Below, in pieces: positions 1 through 8,449 of a DNA stretch of 57,199 nucleotides (position 1 is the first letter of the stretch; each line of letters begins with the position of its first letter). Where the stretch lies: the NCBI GenBank assembly GCA_964555935.1, contig CAZKUN010000024.1, forward strand, positions 1-57,199, in the 5' to 3' direction. The notes under the pieces are model-generated. The model had not been told where the DNA came from. It saw only the letters and a list, made by a program, of their open reading frames with translations, and made no database searches. A program made the position numbers and the translations under genes. The stretch is from CAZKUN01 sp964555935 (GTDB lineage Bacteria; Armatimonadota; Zipacnadia; Zipacnadales; VGFC01).

Positions 1-110
1 ATGTCCCGCACGAAGGTTGGGTCCTCGTGCAGCGCGATCATCAGCGCTTCCGGCCTTAAACCCAACAATGCCTTCCTTGGGGCAGAACGTTCCTGAGAGC
101 CCCTGTCAAA
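1..110 (-). pseudogene. Open fragment at the left edge, URO-D-like tail or start of a truncated gene
   Basis: Read on the minus strand, the frame is open from about 110 to position 1, after a stop at 111-113. It encodes GLRPEALMIALHEDPTFVRD. This resembles the segment of uroporphyrinogen-decarboxylase/methyltransferase-type proteins in which Glu, Leu and Met precede a D/E-D-P-x-F-V stretch. No ATG lies upstream in frame. A TTG at 63-65, preceded by AAGGAAGG, could start a gene that leaves the window. The alternative is a decayed remnant. Only about 36 codons are visible, so the family guess is weak. Confidence 0.25.
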
Positions 111-909
111 TCAGTCCGTCCGCGACCAGGATGATGAACAGCACGGTGAGGAGTAGCGCCCCAAGCAGCATCCCCAGTTCGCCCGCCGCGTCGGGCGCCA
201 GGCCCTGGTAAGTGAGCAGGACCGCCGCGATGACCAGCGCGTCAATGTCGCCCGGGATCCACACGCCGAAGTCAATCCAGTCGCGGATGTCGCCGGACGC
301 GTCGCGATTGTCATCCCGGCGCGCGCGGCGCGCCACGACAATGGCCTGCGCGTCCGACAGGTCCGGCCGGAGGATCATGAGCATCGCCAGGAATGTCCAG
401 AGAGTTCTCTGGTCGTGCGGGCCACGCGCGGCGAGGATGGCGTCGGTCCGGGTCACCGCTTGGCGCAGGTCCGCCAGCGAGTAACTCGGCGCATCGCCGA
501 TGAAGTTGAGAGGGATGGCGCGGGCGTCGAGTTCATTCATCGCGGGCTCCATCTCCGGAGCCACGTTGATCCGCAGTTCGCCCTCGCCGACCGTCTTCGC
601 CTTCGCGTGGGCGGTCGCCATGAGCGCGTTGACGCGATCGAGCCAGGCGGCCAGATCGGCCCCCGTCGGGTTGCCCGAAATCCCCAGCTCAAACTGAATG
701 CCCTCGAGCCGGAGCTGCCCGCCGAGAAGCTCCGCAGCGAGGCTGTTCGCTCCTCCTCCTCCACCGCCGCCACCCCCTCCTCCTCCCCCTGGAGGCCCGA
801 CGCCGCCAATGCTGCTCGCGCAGCCCTCAATCAGCGTGCCCGCGCCGAGAAGCCCCAGCAAGGAGCGTCCAATGAACGTCCGTCGATTGGTGTGATCGTC
901 AGAACCCAT
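106..909 (-). CDS. Tat-signal, probable lipoprotein with polyglycine linker and C-terminal membrane helix
   Basis: This 267-residue protein is of unknown function. The N-terminus carries a twin-arginine signal (NRRTFIGRSLLGLLGAG, about residues 8-24), then a Cys near residue 30 in a weak lipobox context (IEGC). A run of 13 glycines follows at about residues 41-53, encoded by slippage-prone GGN repeats. The middle (about 55-230) looks helical and matches no family I recognise. The last 23 residues are strongly hydrophobic and probably anchor the protein a second time. GGAGG lies about 8 bases before the ATG. It is followed 3' by the open fragment at the window edge. It is likely an envelope protein, but its role is unknown. 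Confidence 0.8.
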   Translation of the reverse strand: MGSDDHTNRRTFIGRSLLGLLGAGTLIEGCASSIGGVGPPGGGGGGGGGGGGGANSLAAELLGGQLRLEGIQFELGISGNPTGADLAAWLDRVNALMATAHAKAKTVGEGELRINVAPEMEPAMNELDARAIPLNFIGDAPSYSLADLRQAVTRTDAILAARGPHDQRTLWTFLAMLMILRPDLSDAQAIVVARRARRDDNRDASGDIRDWIDFGVWIPGDIDALVIAAVLLTYQGLAPDAAGELGMLLGALLLTVLFIILVADGLI

Positions 910-992
910 GACACTTACCTCCAGGCGCAGGTGTGCGACTGCCTCAATAGCTGAAACGCGCGTTCCTCAGCCTTCGCCTCGACATTGGGGGT

Positions 993-3893
993 CTACTGCG
1001 TCGCCCTGCGGTACAACTCGCCGAGATGATCCGCCCGGACAGGCACGTATTCTGGACCGAGCGCGTCAAGCACCTGCTTCAGCTTGCTCGGCGTCCACGG
1101 GTAACACTGCACAAACACGTTCATGAAGCCGGGCCGCTCGGTGGGAGTATACCCGCGAATGTCGTCGATCATCAGCTTCATCGTCGCATCCGCACCGAGG
1201 TTCACGTTGAAGCTGGTCAGCGCGTGGAAGACGGCAACATCGCCTATGGCGTAATTCGCGTTCGCCGCGGTCGTGGTCGGCTTCCGAGAGTAATCGGGCA
1301 GCAAGTACTCCGCCATGGGCACGCGCTCGGCGAGATCGCGCAGCTTCTGCCCCGTCGCGGTGTGCGTCCACACTCCTCGCAGATCCAGCCGTTCCATCGC
1401 TCGGTTCGTCAGATCGAGGTACCCCTCATACACCGTGTCCTGATCCGCGTACTGTCGACCATACGCGTCGGGGTAGCAGTATCCCGCGCCCGAACACGCC
1501 GCGACGAAACCGTCGCCTCCATTCGCGCGCGCGTAGTAGTAGTCCATGATGTCGGGCATCAGGTCATACACGCTCGGACCCATGCTCCACGTCAGCGGGA
1601 ACGTGCCCTTCGCCGGATCGTCCCAATAGATGCCCGGGAAGAACTGGTACCAGTTCACCGGCGCATCGCCGTCCGAGACCATCATGGTGATGTAGACCTT
1701 GCTTGGGTCCAGCTCGGGGACGTCCGCCGGCCTGTGCCGGAGCGGCTGTCGCGGCGTGGTGCCGGAGTGCACGCTGAGATTCGCGTTCGTGTTCGACCAC
1801 GCGAGGAACTTGCCGTACCGCGACAGCATCGAGACTCCCGGCGCCTCGCTGAAGCCGATCCCGACACCGTTGTACGGCGCGCCGAGGCACCCGACATTCA
1901 CCGGCGCCTTGGCCAGCACGCGCTCGACGGCGATCTGCTCCGCAACGGGCGATCCGGCCGGCGGCTGGCCGTCGATGTCGCCGGTCACCCAGAACGTGTA
2001 GATCCGGTGAGCGATCAGGTAGTCGCGGAGGTGTGGTAGGTCCGGGTGCACGACTGCGAAGGCGTGGTGGTTGAGCTTCGGCCACAGCTCCTCGCCCGCC
2101 CAGTCCAGCGCCTCGGCGTTAGTGGTCCATCGGCCACGAAGGTCCTCGATGACCGGGATGTCGAGTTCCGCGGCCAGCTCCGGTGAGGCAACCAGCAGAT
2201 TCTCCACTCCCGCGATCATCGTCGCCACATTGACCGTGCCCGGCACGGCCGGATCCGTCACAACCAGCCCCCGGTACTCCGAGCGATGTTCGCCTAGCAG
2301 CGTCAGCGGATCGTCTACCGTCCGGACGGCCTGCACGTCGCCGCGCTCCTGCAGCCACGCGAGCCAGCGCTCGTCGGGCGAAGGCTCGCCGGGGAACTGG
2401 GTGATGTCGAGATATATCCGCGGGCGCTTCCGGTTGACCAGGCCCTGAAGCGACGTCAGCAGCATCTGCACGTCGCGTCGCGCAAGCCGCACATCCGCCC
2501 GCACCAGTCGCCCCGCGGACTTTGGCGACTTCGGGAAGAGCCCATCGAAGGGCTTCGGCTCGGCAACGGGCGCAATGCCGCCCGGCATCTTCTGCGAGGC
2601 ATACAGCTCGTCGGCTGTCGCGTGGAGCGGCTCCGTATCGATCCGCTCCGACTGCTCCGCGATGTACAGCGCCGCGCGGGAGATCACCTCGCGCTGATCG
2701 ATCGCGTCGTAGAACCCGATCTGGCTGAACAGCGTGACGCCGGCCCAGATGTCGACCGCGCCGCTAAACTCCTCGCACCCGTGTTGGATCGCCGCGATGA
2801 TCGGCCACTCGACGCCGCCATCCTCGATGGTGACGATGGGGATCACCGTGTCGCCCTCCGGCAGCGACGCGGGGTCAAGCGCCTGCATCGCGCTGTCCAT
2901 ATCGCCGACCGCATCCGCCCACCCAGCCCAGTCGATGCCCGACAGCTCCAGCGGATCAGAGCCTCGGTGGTACGTCAGCCCGCCATGTTCGGCTGTCAGC
3001 GTCACGAACCCGCCAGAACCCACGCCCTCGTGAGTCAGCCACCTCTGCACGTGGCCAAGATCCATCCACGCCCCTCCGCCCGCCTCGAAGCCGCCATCGG
3101 CGAGCAACTCCTCGCCGGCGCCCGTCAGATTCACATCGTCCAGCCAGACCGTCCCCGGCGACGCAAATAGCGCCAGGCAGACATCCATCTGCGTGGCGCC
3201 CTCAGGCGCCTGAACGTCCGCGCGGATGCTGGTCCACTCCCTTGCCGCCTCCGGCAGAAGCGGGCCCCACTGGCCGAGGAACTCGCCGCCGGCGCCGAAG
3301 AACCGCACGAAGAGCGTGTCATTGTCGCCCGAGCCGATCTCGCCGCCGGTGCGCGCCCATCCTCCAACGACGTACTCCTCGCCCGCTGCCGCCGGAACGC
3401 GTCCCGACACCGCGCCCGACCATCCGGGCGTGCTGTCCTTCACCAATTTCAGCCCGAACTGTCCCGTCCGCGCCGCCTCAGCGCTCCTACCGAATTCATC
3501 GCTCTCCGCCGCGATGGGAGACCATCCCCTGGCCCCCTCCTGCTCGCACGGGTGGCAGTAAGGCACGCCCACGGAGATCAGCCCGCCGCCATTCTGGTGG
3601 AACCGGCGGATGTTCTCGCCCGCGCGGGCGGGGAAGGTGTTTCCGTAGAGATTGACGAGGCCGCAGAACCTCTCAGCGTTGAAGACCTCCGGATCGGCAA
3701 GCTCCTCGGCATTGAGCAACTCCGCGTCCAACCCGATGGCTCGAAGATGCGCGGCCACATCCGGCGGGATCAGCCCCGTCCCGGCGGCGAAGTATGGGAA
3801 TTGTGGATCGGAGAAGACAGCGACCGTCGGCGCGGCCCAGCCGGTTCCGGTTGCGATGGCAAGCATCAGAGCGATTGAGTTCATGATTGCCAT
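993..3893 (-). CDS. Exported GxGYxYP-family putative glycoside hydrolase
   Basis: The product is about 966 residues with a signal peptide (MAIMNSIALMLAIATGTGWA). I chose the ATG at 3893 because it opens that signal; the frame stays open to 3953. The naming motif of the GxGYxYP family is present as GAGYCYP at about residues 802-808, in the context AACSGAGYCYPDAYGR. Between the N-terminal Rossmann-like segment (about 20-110) and the catalytic part lies a jelly-roll, carbohydrate-binding-like insert (TLFVRFFGAGGEFLGQW ... VWLDDVNLTG). The family is annotated as putative glycosidases acting on polysaccharides; the substrate is unknown. The gene is divergent from the sulfatase, which suggests related glycan work. 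Confidence 0.85.
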   Translation of the reverse strand: MAIMNSIALMLAIATGTGWAAPTVAVFSDPQFPYFAAGTGLIPPDVAAHLRAIGLDAELLNAEELADPEVFNAERFCGLVNLYGNTFPARAGENIRRFHQNGGGLISVGVPYCHPCEQEGARGWSPIAAESDEFGRSAEAARTGQFGLKLVKDSTPGWSGAVSGRVPAAAGEEYVVGGWARTGGEIGSGDNDTLFVRFFGAGGEFLGQWGPLLPEAAREWTSIRADVQAPEGATQMDVCLALFASPGTVWLDDVNLTGAGEELLADGGFEAGGGAWMDLGHVQRWLTHEGVGSGGFVTLTAEHGGLTYHRGSDPLELSGIDWAGWADAVGDMDSAMQALDPASLPEGDTVIPIVTIEDGGVEWPIIAAIQHGCEEFSGAVDIWAGVTLFSQIGFYDAIDQREVISRAALYIAEQSERIDTEPLHATADELYASQKMPGGIAPVAEPKPFDGLFPKSPKSAGRLVRADVRLARRDVQMLLTSLQGLVNRKRPRIYLDITQFPGEPSPDERWLAWLQERGDVQAVRTVDDPLTLLGEHRSEYRGLVVTDPAVPGTVNVATMIAGVENLLVASPELAAELDIPVIEDLRGRWTTNAEALDWAGEELWPKLNHHAFAVVHPDLPHLRDYLIAHRIYTFWVTGDIDGQPPAGSPVAEQIAVERVLAKAPVNVGCLGAPYNGVGIGFSEAPGVSMLSRYGKFLAWSNTNANLSVHSGTTPRQPLRHRPADVPELDPSKVYITMMVSDGDAPVNWYQFFPGIYWDDPAKGTFPLTWSMGPSVYDLMPDIMDYYYARANGGDGFVAACSGAGYCYPDAYGRQYADQDTVYEGYLDLTNRAMERLDLRGVWTHTATGQKLRDLAERVPMAEYLLPDYSRKPTTTAANANYAIGDVAVFHALTSFNVNLGADATMKLMIDDIRGYTPTERPGFMNVFVQCYPWTPSKLKQVLDALGPEYVPVRADHLGELYRRATQ

Positions 3894-4003
3894 CCCAATT
3901 CGTCCAGCGCCGCGCGGCACCTCCGGGAGGGTTACGCGCCCCTCGCGACGCATTGAGCCACGCGCACCGGTTGCGTTCAGACACTGTCCGAGGGATCACC
4001 CAC

Positions 4004-5515
4004 ATGCCATCCAACCGCCCGAACGTCTTGCTCATCACATCCGACCAGCACCACTGGAGCAGCGTCGGCTTCCAGAACCCCGAGGTCCACACTCCCAACC
4101 TCGATCGCCTCGCCGCGCAGGGCACGATCTACGACCGCGCGTATACGGTTAACCCCACGTGCACCCCCACGCGGGCGAGCATGTTCACGGGCGTCTACCC
4201 TAGCCAGCATGGCGCCTACTCGCTGGGCACCAAGCTCCCCGAGGACGTGCCGACGATCGGCGACGTCCTGACCGAGAACGACGTGCGCTCGGCGCTCGTG
4301 GGCAAAGCTCACTTCCAACCACTACGTGGCACCGAGGAGTATCCATCGCTGGAATCATATCCGGTCATGCAGGACCTCGATTTCTGGCGCAACTTCAACG
4401 GCCCGTTCTACGGCTTCGAGCACTGCGAACTGGCGCGCAACCACGTCGATGAGGCGCACGTCGGTCAGCACTACGCGATCTGGATGGAGGAGCGAGGTCT
4501 GAAGAACTGGCGCGACTACTACGTGCCGCCGACGGGCACGGCGCGCGACCAGCGCTGGAATTGGCCGATCCCCGAGGAGTTCCACTACGACGCGTGGATC
4601 GCCGACCGGACCAACACGCTGCTTGAGCAGTACGCGCAGGCCGACGAGAGCTTCTTGCTCTACTCGAGCTTCTTCGATCCTCATCCAGGCTACCTCGTGC
4701 CCGAGCCGTATGACACGATGTATGACCCCGACTCTCTCACCATGCCCTCGCTCGTGCCGGGCGAGCACGATAACAACCCGCCCCACTTCCAGCTCACGCA
4801 AGAGCAGAAGCCGGACTTCTCGCCCTGGCGCGTGAGCGGGCAGGGCCTCCACGGCTTCCAATCGCATCTGCACGACGAGAAGACGATGCGCAAGAACGTG
4901 GCTGTCTACTACGGCATGGTCACGCTGATGGACAAGTACATCGGGGCCATCCTCGACAAACTGGACGACCTTGGCCTCGCTGACAACACGCTGGTGCTCT
5001 TCTCAACCGACCACGGGCACCTATTTGGCCAGCATGGGATGATCGCCAAGGGCGCGTTCCACTACGACGATCTGATCCGCGTGCCATACGTCGTCCGCTA
5101 TCCGGGCAAGGTCGCGGCGGGCGAGCGCAGCGACGCGCTGCAGTCGTTGGTCGATCTCTCCCCGAGCTTCCTGAGCACGATGGGCATCGACGTACCGCGG
5201 GCGATGACCGGGGTCGATCAGACGCCCGTGTGGTTCGGTGGGGAGGAGACCGCCCGCGACCACTGCATCGTCGAGAATCGCCACGAGCCGGATACGATCC
5301 ACGTGAAGACGCTGGTCACGCAACGCCACAAGCTGACGGTCTACTACAGGCAGGATTACGGCGAGCTATTCGACCTCGAGGCCGATCCGAATGAGGTCAA
5401 CAATCTGTGGAACGACCCCGCGAGCCAGGACCTAAAAAACGATCTCACCCGCGAACTCCTCTTCGCCGAGATGGGCAAGGAGCCCGTCTGGATGCCGAGG
5501 GTGCATGGGGCGTAG
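4004..5515 (+). CDS. Type I sulfatase (alkaline-phosphatase superfamily)
   Basis: This 503-residue hydrolase removes sulfate esters. The sulfatase signature C-x-P-x-R is present as C53-T-P-T-R57. Cys53 must be converted to formylglycine by a maturase, and none is identifiable in this window. Metal-site residues are visible at N7/D14-Q15 (NVLLITSDQ) and in STDHGHLFGQHG near residue 330, which carries the usual Asp and His ligands. I chose the ATG at 4004 because GAGGG precedes it by about 9 bases and homology starts there, not at the upstream frame opening. No signal peptide is evident, so it may act in the cytoplasm or use another export path. Ending with a vicinal acidic C-terminal region, it fits the size of heparan or choline sulfatase relatives; the substrate is unknown. 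Confidence 0.93.
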   Translation: MPSNRPNVLLITSDQHHWSSVGFQNPEVHTPNLDRLAAQGTIYDRAYTVNPTCTPTRASMFTGVYPSQHGAYSLGTKLPEDVPTIGDVLTENDVRSALVGKAHFQPLRGTEEYPSLESYPVMQDLDFWRNFNGPFYGFEHCELARNHVDEAHVGQHYAIWMEERGLKNWRDYYVPPTGTARDQRWNWPIPEEFHYDAWIADRTNTLLEQYAQADESFLLYSSFFDPHPGYLVPEPYDTMYDPDSLTMPSLVPGEHDNNPPHFQLTQEQKPDFSPWRVSGQGLHGFQSHLHDEKTMRKNVAVYYGMVTLMDKYIGAILDKLDDLGLADNTLVLFSTDHGHLFGQHGMIAKGAFHYDDLIRVPYVVRYPGKVAAGERSDALQSLVDLSPSFLSTMGIDVPRAMTGVDQTPVWFGGEETARDHCIVENRHEPDTIHVKTLVTQRHKLTVYYRQDYGELFDLEADPNEVNNLWNDPASQDLKNDLTRELLFAEMGKEPVWMPRVHGA

Positions 5516-5531
5516 GCGCCTACCTGAATAG

Positions 5532-5614
5532 ACTAGGGACAGTTCCCCATTTCCTGGTCCGCGACGTACGGGTATCATACAGGGAGATTCAGGAAATAGG
5601 GAACTGTCCCTAGT
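5532..5614. repeat. 83-bp inverted repeat (MITE/REP-like palindrome)
   Basis: The two 25-bp arms (5532-5556 and 5590-5614) match at 24 of 25 positions when one is reverse-complemented. Each arm starts ACTAGGGACAGTTCCC and ends ATTTCCTG, with a 33-bp spacer between them. The right arm supplies the TAG stop of the VCBS remnant on the minus strand. GGGACAGTTCCC-type palindromes are typical of repeats mobilised by REP-associated Y1 transposases, but no transposase gene is present here. Confidence 0.85.
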
Positions 5615-5825
5615 TTACTGCCGCCGCCGGATTCTCGTACCAGAAAACCCCAAGCCCCTCGCGCTCCTCGCACGTGAGCAGGTCGAGGTCACCGTCGGCA
5701 TCCATGTCAATGGGCTCGATGAGATCGTACTTGATGCCCTCCGGGCCGCTCACATCGTGGGCGGTCCATCTGCCTTCCAGGGGCGCGCCCTCGCAGCTCA
5801 TCCACATGCCCGGGCTTCCTGTCAC
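5610..5825 (-). pseudogene. C-terminal remnant of a VCBS/FG-GAP repeat protein
   Basis: The 71 codons encode DMDADGDLDLLTCEEREG followed by LGVFWYENP. This is the calcium-binding-loop repeat typical of exported VCBS/FG-GAP beta-propeller proteins, which normally run to several hundred residues. There is no signal peptide and only one repeat. A GTG start would sit directly behind the TAA of the amidohydrolase. The TAG stop lies inside the adjacent inverted repeat. It is best read as the tail of a gene whose front was lost by deletion. A translated micropeptide cannot be excluded. Confidence 0.65.
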
Positions 5826-6929
5826 TTACCCGCTCAGGGCCATCGCCACCCGCCCCGCCTCCGTCTCCGCAGCAGGTGCGCCCGACATCGCCTCGGCGAC
5901 CCTCGCCATCTCCTCACAGGCCGCCGCGGCCGCCGACACGTTCAGCGGCTTCGGCTCGGCGCCAACCGCCCGCTCGAAGTTCGTCCGGTAGATCTTCTCA
6001 AGCACGTCGTCCGCCAGCGACATGCCACGGATGACGCCGTCCTCAGCCGATCCGAGCAAGTAATCCGCCGTTGCCGGCACGCGGAACTCATCGTCGCTTT
6101 CGAGCCAGCGATAGACAGTCCCCGCCCGCGCGATCGACTCCGGGATCGTCCACCCGCTCGATAGATCGGTGCCGAAGACGATCTGGTCGGCATGCTTCGT
6201 GAAGAACGCGCGTCCCTCTTCGGGATCGCGCGAGATGTTGTAGAGCATCTCGATCCCCGGCGCCAGATCCAGGCTCGCGGACGGGTGCTCGTCCAGGAAC
6301 CGCGCCGCCCTCGGGAGGTCGGCCGACAGGAAGTAGAAGTGCGCGAACATGATCTTGAGGCCCGGATGCCGCGCCAACACCTCATCGACCTCGGCGTAGA
6401 GTTGCTCTTTGCCCACGTCATCCGGCCCGTAGCCCCAGTCACGCGTCTTCGCCCAGTCCGGGATCAGCTCCGGGTCCCAGAACTCCTCCGGGTCGTTCAC
6501 GTGCCATACGATCGGCGAGCCAAGCTCCTCCACTCTCTCCCAGTACTCCGCGAAGTATGGGTCAGTCACGGGGATGTCCATCACTTGCCTCGAGGTCGGC
6601 TTCCCCTCGATCATCTTAATCCCGTCACAACCCATCGCCGCCAGCGCCGTCGCCTGATCGGCGAGTGAGGCCGTGCTGACCTCACCATTCGATCGCACCT
6701 CGGCGTGGTTGAGTCCCGCCAGCACGAAGTACCGCCCCGCATGGCGCGCCTTCATATACAGCGCCTGCGGCACCCCGCCGCCGCCGGACGGATCGTGGAT
6801 GGCCACAAGACCCACCTTCGCCAATCCCGTCGCGCAGCGGACCTCCTCCACGTGGCCTTCCGTGTCGATTCCACCCATGTGGACATGGCAGTCTATGATC
6901 GCGTCTACCTTCGAACTCCACTCGCTCAT
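5826..6929 (-). CDS. Amidohydrolase_2-type TIM-barrel metal-dependent hydrolase
   Basis: The product is a 367-residue cytoplasmic enzyme. The metal-binding H-x-H motif at the end of strand 1 is H15-V-H17 (IIDCHVHMGG). Later strand-end ligands are plausible at IVWHVND, MFAHFYFL and the catalytic Asp of FGTDLSS. The family hydrolyses or decarboxylates ring and acyl compounds; the substrate is unknown. I chose the ATG at 6929 over an upstream GTG because GAGGGTGG lies 8 bases before it. The Ala-rich C-terminal tail (about 320-367) is not part of the barrel. It is divergent from the nitrilase-like gene, with about 150 bp between them for both promoters. Confidence 0.85.
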   Translation of the reverse strand: MSEWSSKVDAIIDCHVHMGGIDTEGHVEEVRCATGLAKVGLVAIHDPSGGGGVPQALYMKARHAGRYFVLAGLNHAEVRSNGEVSTASLADQATALAAMGCDGIKMIEGKPTSRQVMDIPVTDPYFAEYWERVEELGSPIVWHVNDPEEFWDPELIPDWAKTRDWGYGPDDVGKEQLYAEVDEVLARHPGLKIMFAHFYFLSADLPRAARFLDEHPSASLDLAPGIEMLYNISRDPEEGRAFFTKHADQIVFGTDLSSGWTIPESIARAGTVYRWLESDDEFRVPATADYLLGSAEDGVIRGMSLADDVLEKIYRTNFERAVGAEPKPLNVSAAAAACEEMARVAEAMSGAPAAETEAGRVAMALSG

Positions 6930-7078
6930 TGATACCACCCTCGTCGAGATGTCGGTTGCGCGCCGCGATGGCCGTGCATGTTCGACGGAGAGCCGCGCCG
7001 ACCCTTGGCCCGGCCGGAAGGACTGGCCCTGCGTCCGGCCGAACAGTCAACCACAACCCTTCGGAAAGGACGCGCACC

Positions 7079-8449
7079 ATGACCTGCGTCTCGTGCCTCG
7101 CCACTGCCGCGCTTCTGGCAGCCATCGTGGCCACGCCATCCGCCGCCGAACTCATACTCAACACGGACCTCACCGCGACCGAGGGCGAGACCGTGCCCTC
7201 GAACTGGACACCATGGGAGCCGGACTGGGAAGGCGCTCGCTGCGAGTTCAAACCCACGCCGAACGGCCTCCGGGTCTCCGCGCCGAGCCGGCCCTTCGCC
7301 GTAGGCGGCGTTCAACAGACGGTGCGTCGCGTCGCCGGCGGCCAGGCCTACGCGCTTGAAGTCGACTGCGCGTTGCGCAAGGTCGCGTTTCCCCACCAGG
7401 CCGCTGCCGTCCGCGTCTACTGGCTCAAGGGCGACCAGCCTATCCACCCGGCCGGTACGTTGATCCGCGGTCCATACGTCGATGACGAGAGCGCGGCGTT
7501 CCGCGACATGCTCGTCTCGCCGGGCGACGCCGATGGCGCGCGGATCGTACTCGAGGTCCGCTGGCCCCGGGGTGGTACGGTCACGTGGCAGAGGGTGAGC
7601 GTCAAGCAGACAACCATGCCGGCTCCGCGCAAGGTGAAGCTCGGAACGGTCTACCTGCGCCCCTCCGAAAGCACGCCCGAGGGGAATCTCGACTTGTGGT
7701 GCGAGCAACTCGACGAGGCCGGCCGGCTGGGGCTCGACATCGTTTGCCTCGGAGAGGCAATCCGGACCATCGGCACCGGCAAGAGCCTCACCGAGTCCGC
7801 CGAGCCGATCCCCGGTCCATCAACCGTGGCGCTGGGTGAGGCGGCGCGCCGCAACAATCTCTGGGTCGTGGGCACTATCATCGAGCAGGATGGCACGGAC
7901 CTCTACAACACGGCCCTGCTCATCGACCGCGAGGGCCATCTCGCAGGCACGTACCGCAAGACTCACCTGCCCCGTGAGGAATGGCGCAACGGCATCAGCC
8001 CGGGCGGCGACTACCCGGTCTTCACCACTGACTTCGGCACGATCGGCATCCAGATCTGCTACGACTGGTTCTTCCCGGAGGTGGCCGGAATCTTGGCGCG
8101 CAAGGGCGCCGAGGTCATCTTCGCGCCGACCTGGGGGTCCACGTTCCCCGACCGCGACGGGATGGTCATGGGCGAATCGACGTTCCGCGTCCGGGCGCGA
8201 GACAATGGCGTCTACCTGGTCCCATGCGTCTACGATGGCAACAGTCTCGTTATCGACCCACTGGGGCGCATCCTCGCCTCGAACGAGGGTAAGACCGGTG
8301 TCTTCTGGGCGGAGGTCGATCTCGATCCGCGCGAGCCGCTCGAATGGGTCGGCCACTGGCGGTCTATCGGCCCTCGCGACCGCATGCCGGAAACGTATTC
8401 GGATATGATTGACACCAACATCGAGCCTGATGTCGGCCCAGGCGACTAG
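7079..8449 (+). CDS. Exported nitrilase-superfamily carbon-nitrogen hydrolase with N-terminal beta-sandwich
   Basis: This 456-residue protein has a clear signal peptide (MTCVSCLATAALLAAIVATPSAA). Residues about 24-175 look like a jelly-roll, carbohydrate-binding-like module. Residues about 185-440 are the nitrilase fold with the catalytic triad Glu226 (CLGEAIRT), Lys294 (TYRKTHLP) and Cys327 (QICYDWFFPE). The superfamily cleaves nitriles, amides or carbamoyl groups; the exact reaction is unknown. AAAGGA lies 9 bases before the ATG. Most nitrilases are cytoplasmic, so export and a fused sugar-binding-like domain are odd. Its TAG stop overlaps that of the convergent radical SAM gene within a shared CTAG. 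Confidence 0.88.
   Translation: MTCVSCLATAALLAAIVATPSAAELILNTDLTATEGETVPSNWTPWEPDWEGARCEFKPTPNGLRVSAPSRPFAVGGVQQTVRRVAGGQAYALEVDCALRKVAFPHQAAAVRVYWLKGDQPIHPAGTLIRGPYVDDESAAFRDMLVSPGDADGARIVLEVRWPRGGTVTWQRVSVKQTTMPAPRKVKLGTVYLRPSESTPEGNLDLWCEQLDEAGRLGLDIVCLGEAIRTIGTGKSLTESAEPIPGPSTVALGEAARRNNLWVVGTIIEQDGTDLYNTALLIDREGHLAGTYRKTHLPREEWRNGISPGGDYPVFTTDFGTIGIQICYDWFFPEVAGILARKGAEVIFAPTWGSTFPDRDGMVMGESTFRVRARDNGVYLVPCVYDGNSLVIDPLGRILASNEGKTGVFWAEVDLDPREPLEWVGHWRSIGPRDRMPETYSDMIDTNIEPDVGPGD

Noticed and set aside
745..800. GGN-repeat tract as a microsatellite or CRISPR-like repeat
   Set aside because: It encodes an in-frame polyglycine linker of an otherwise ordinary gene.
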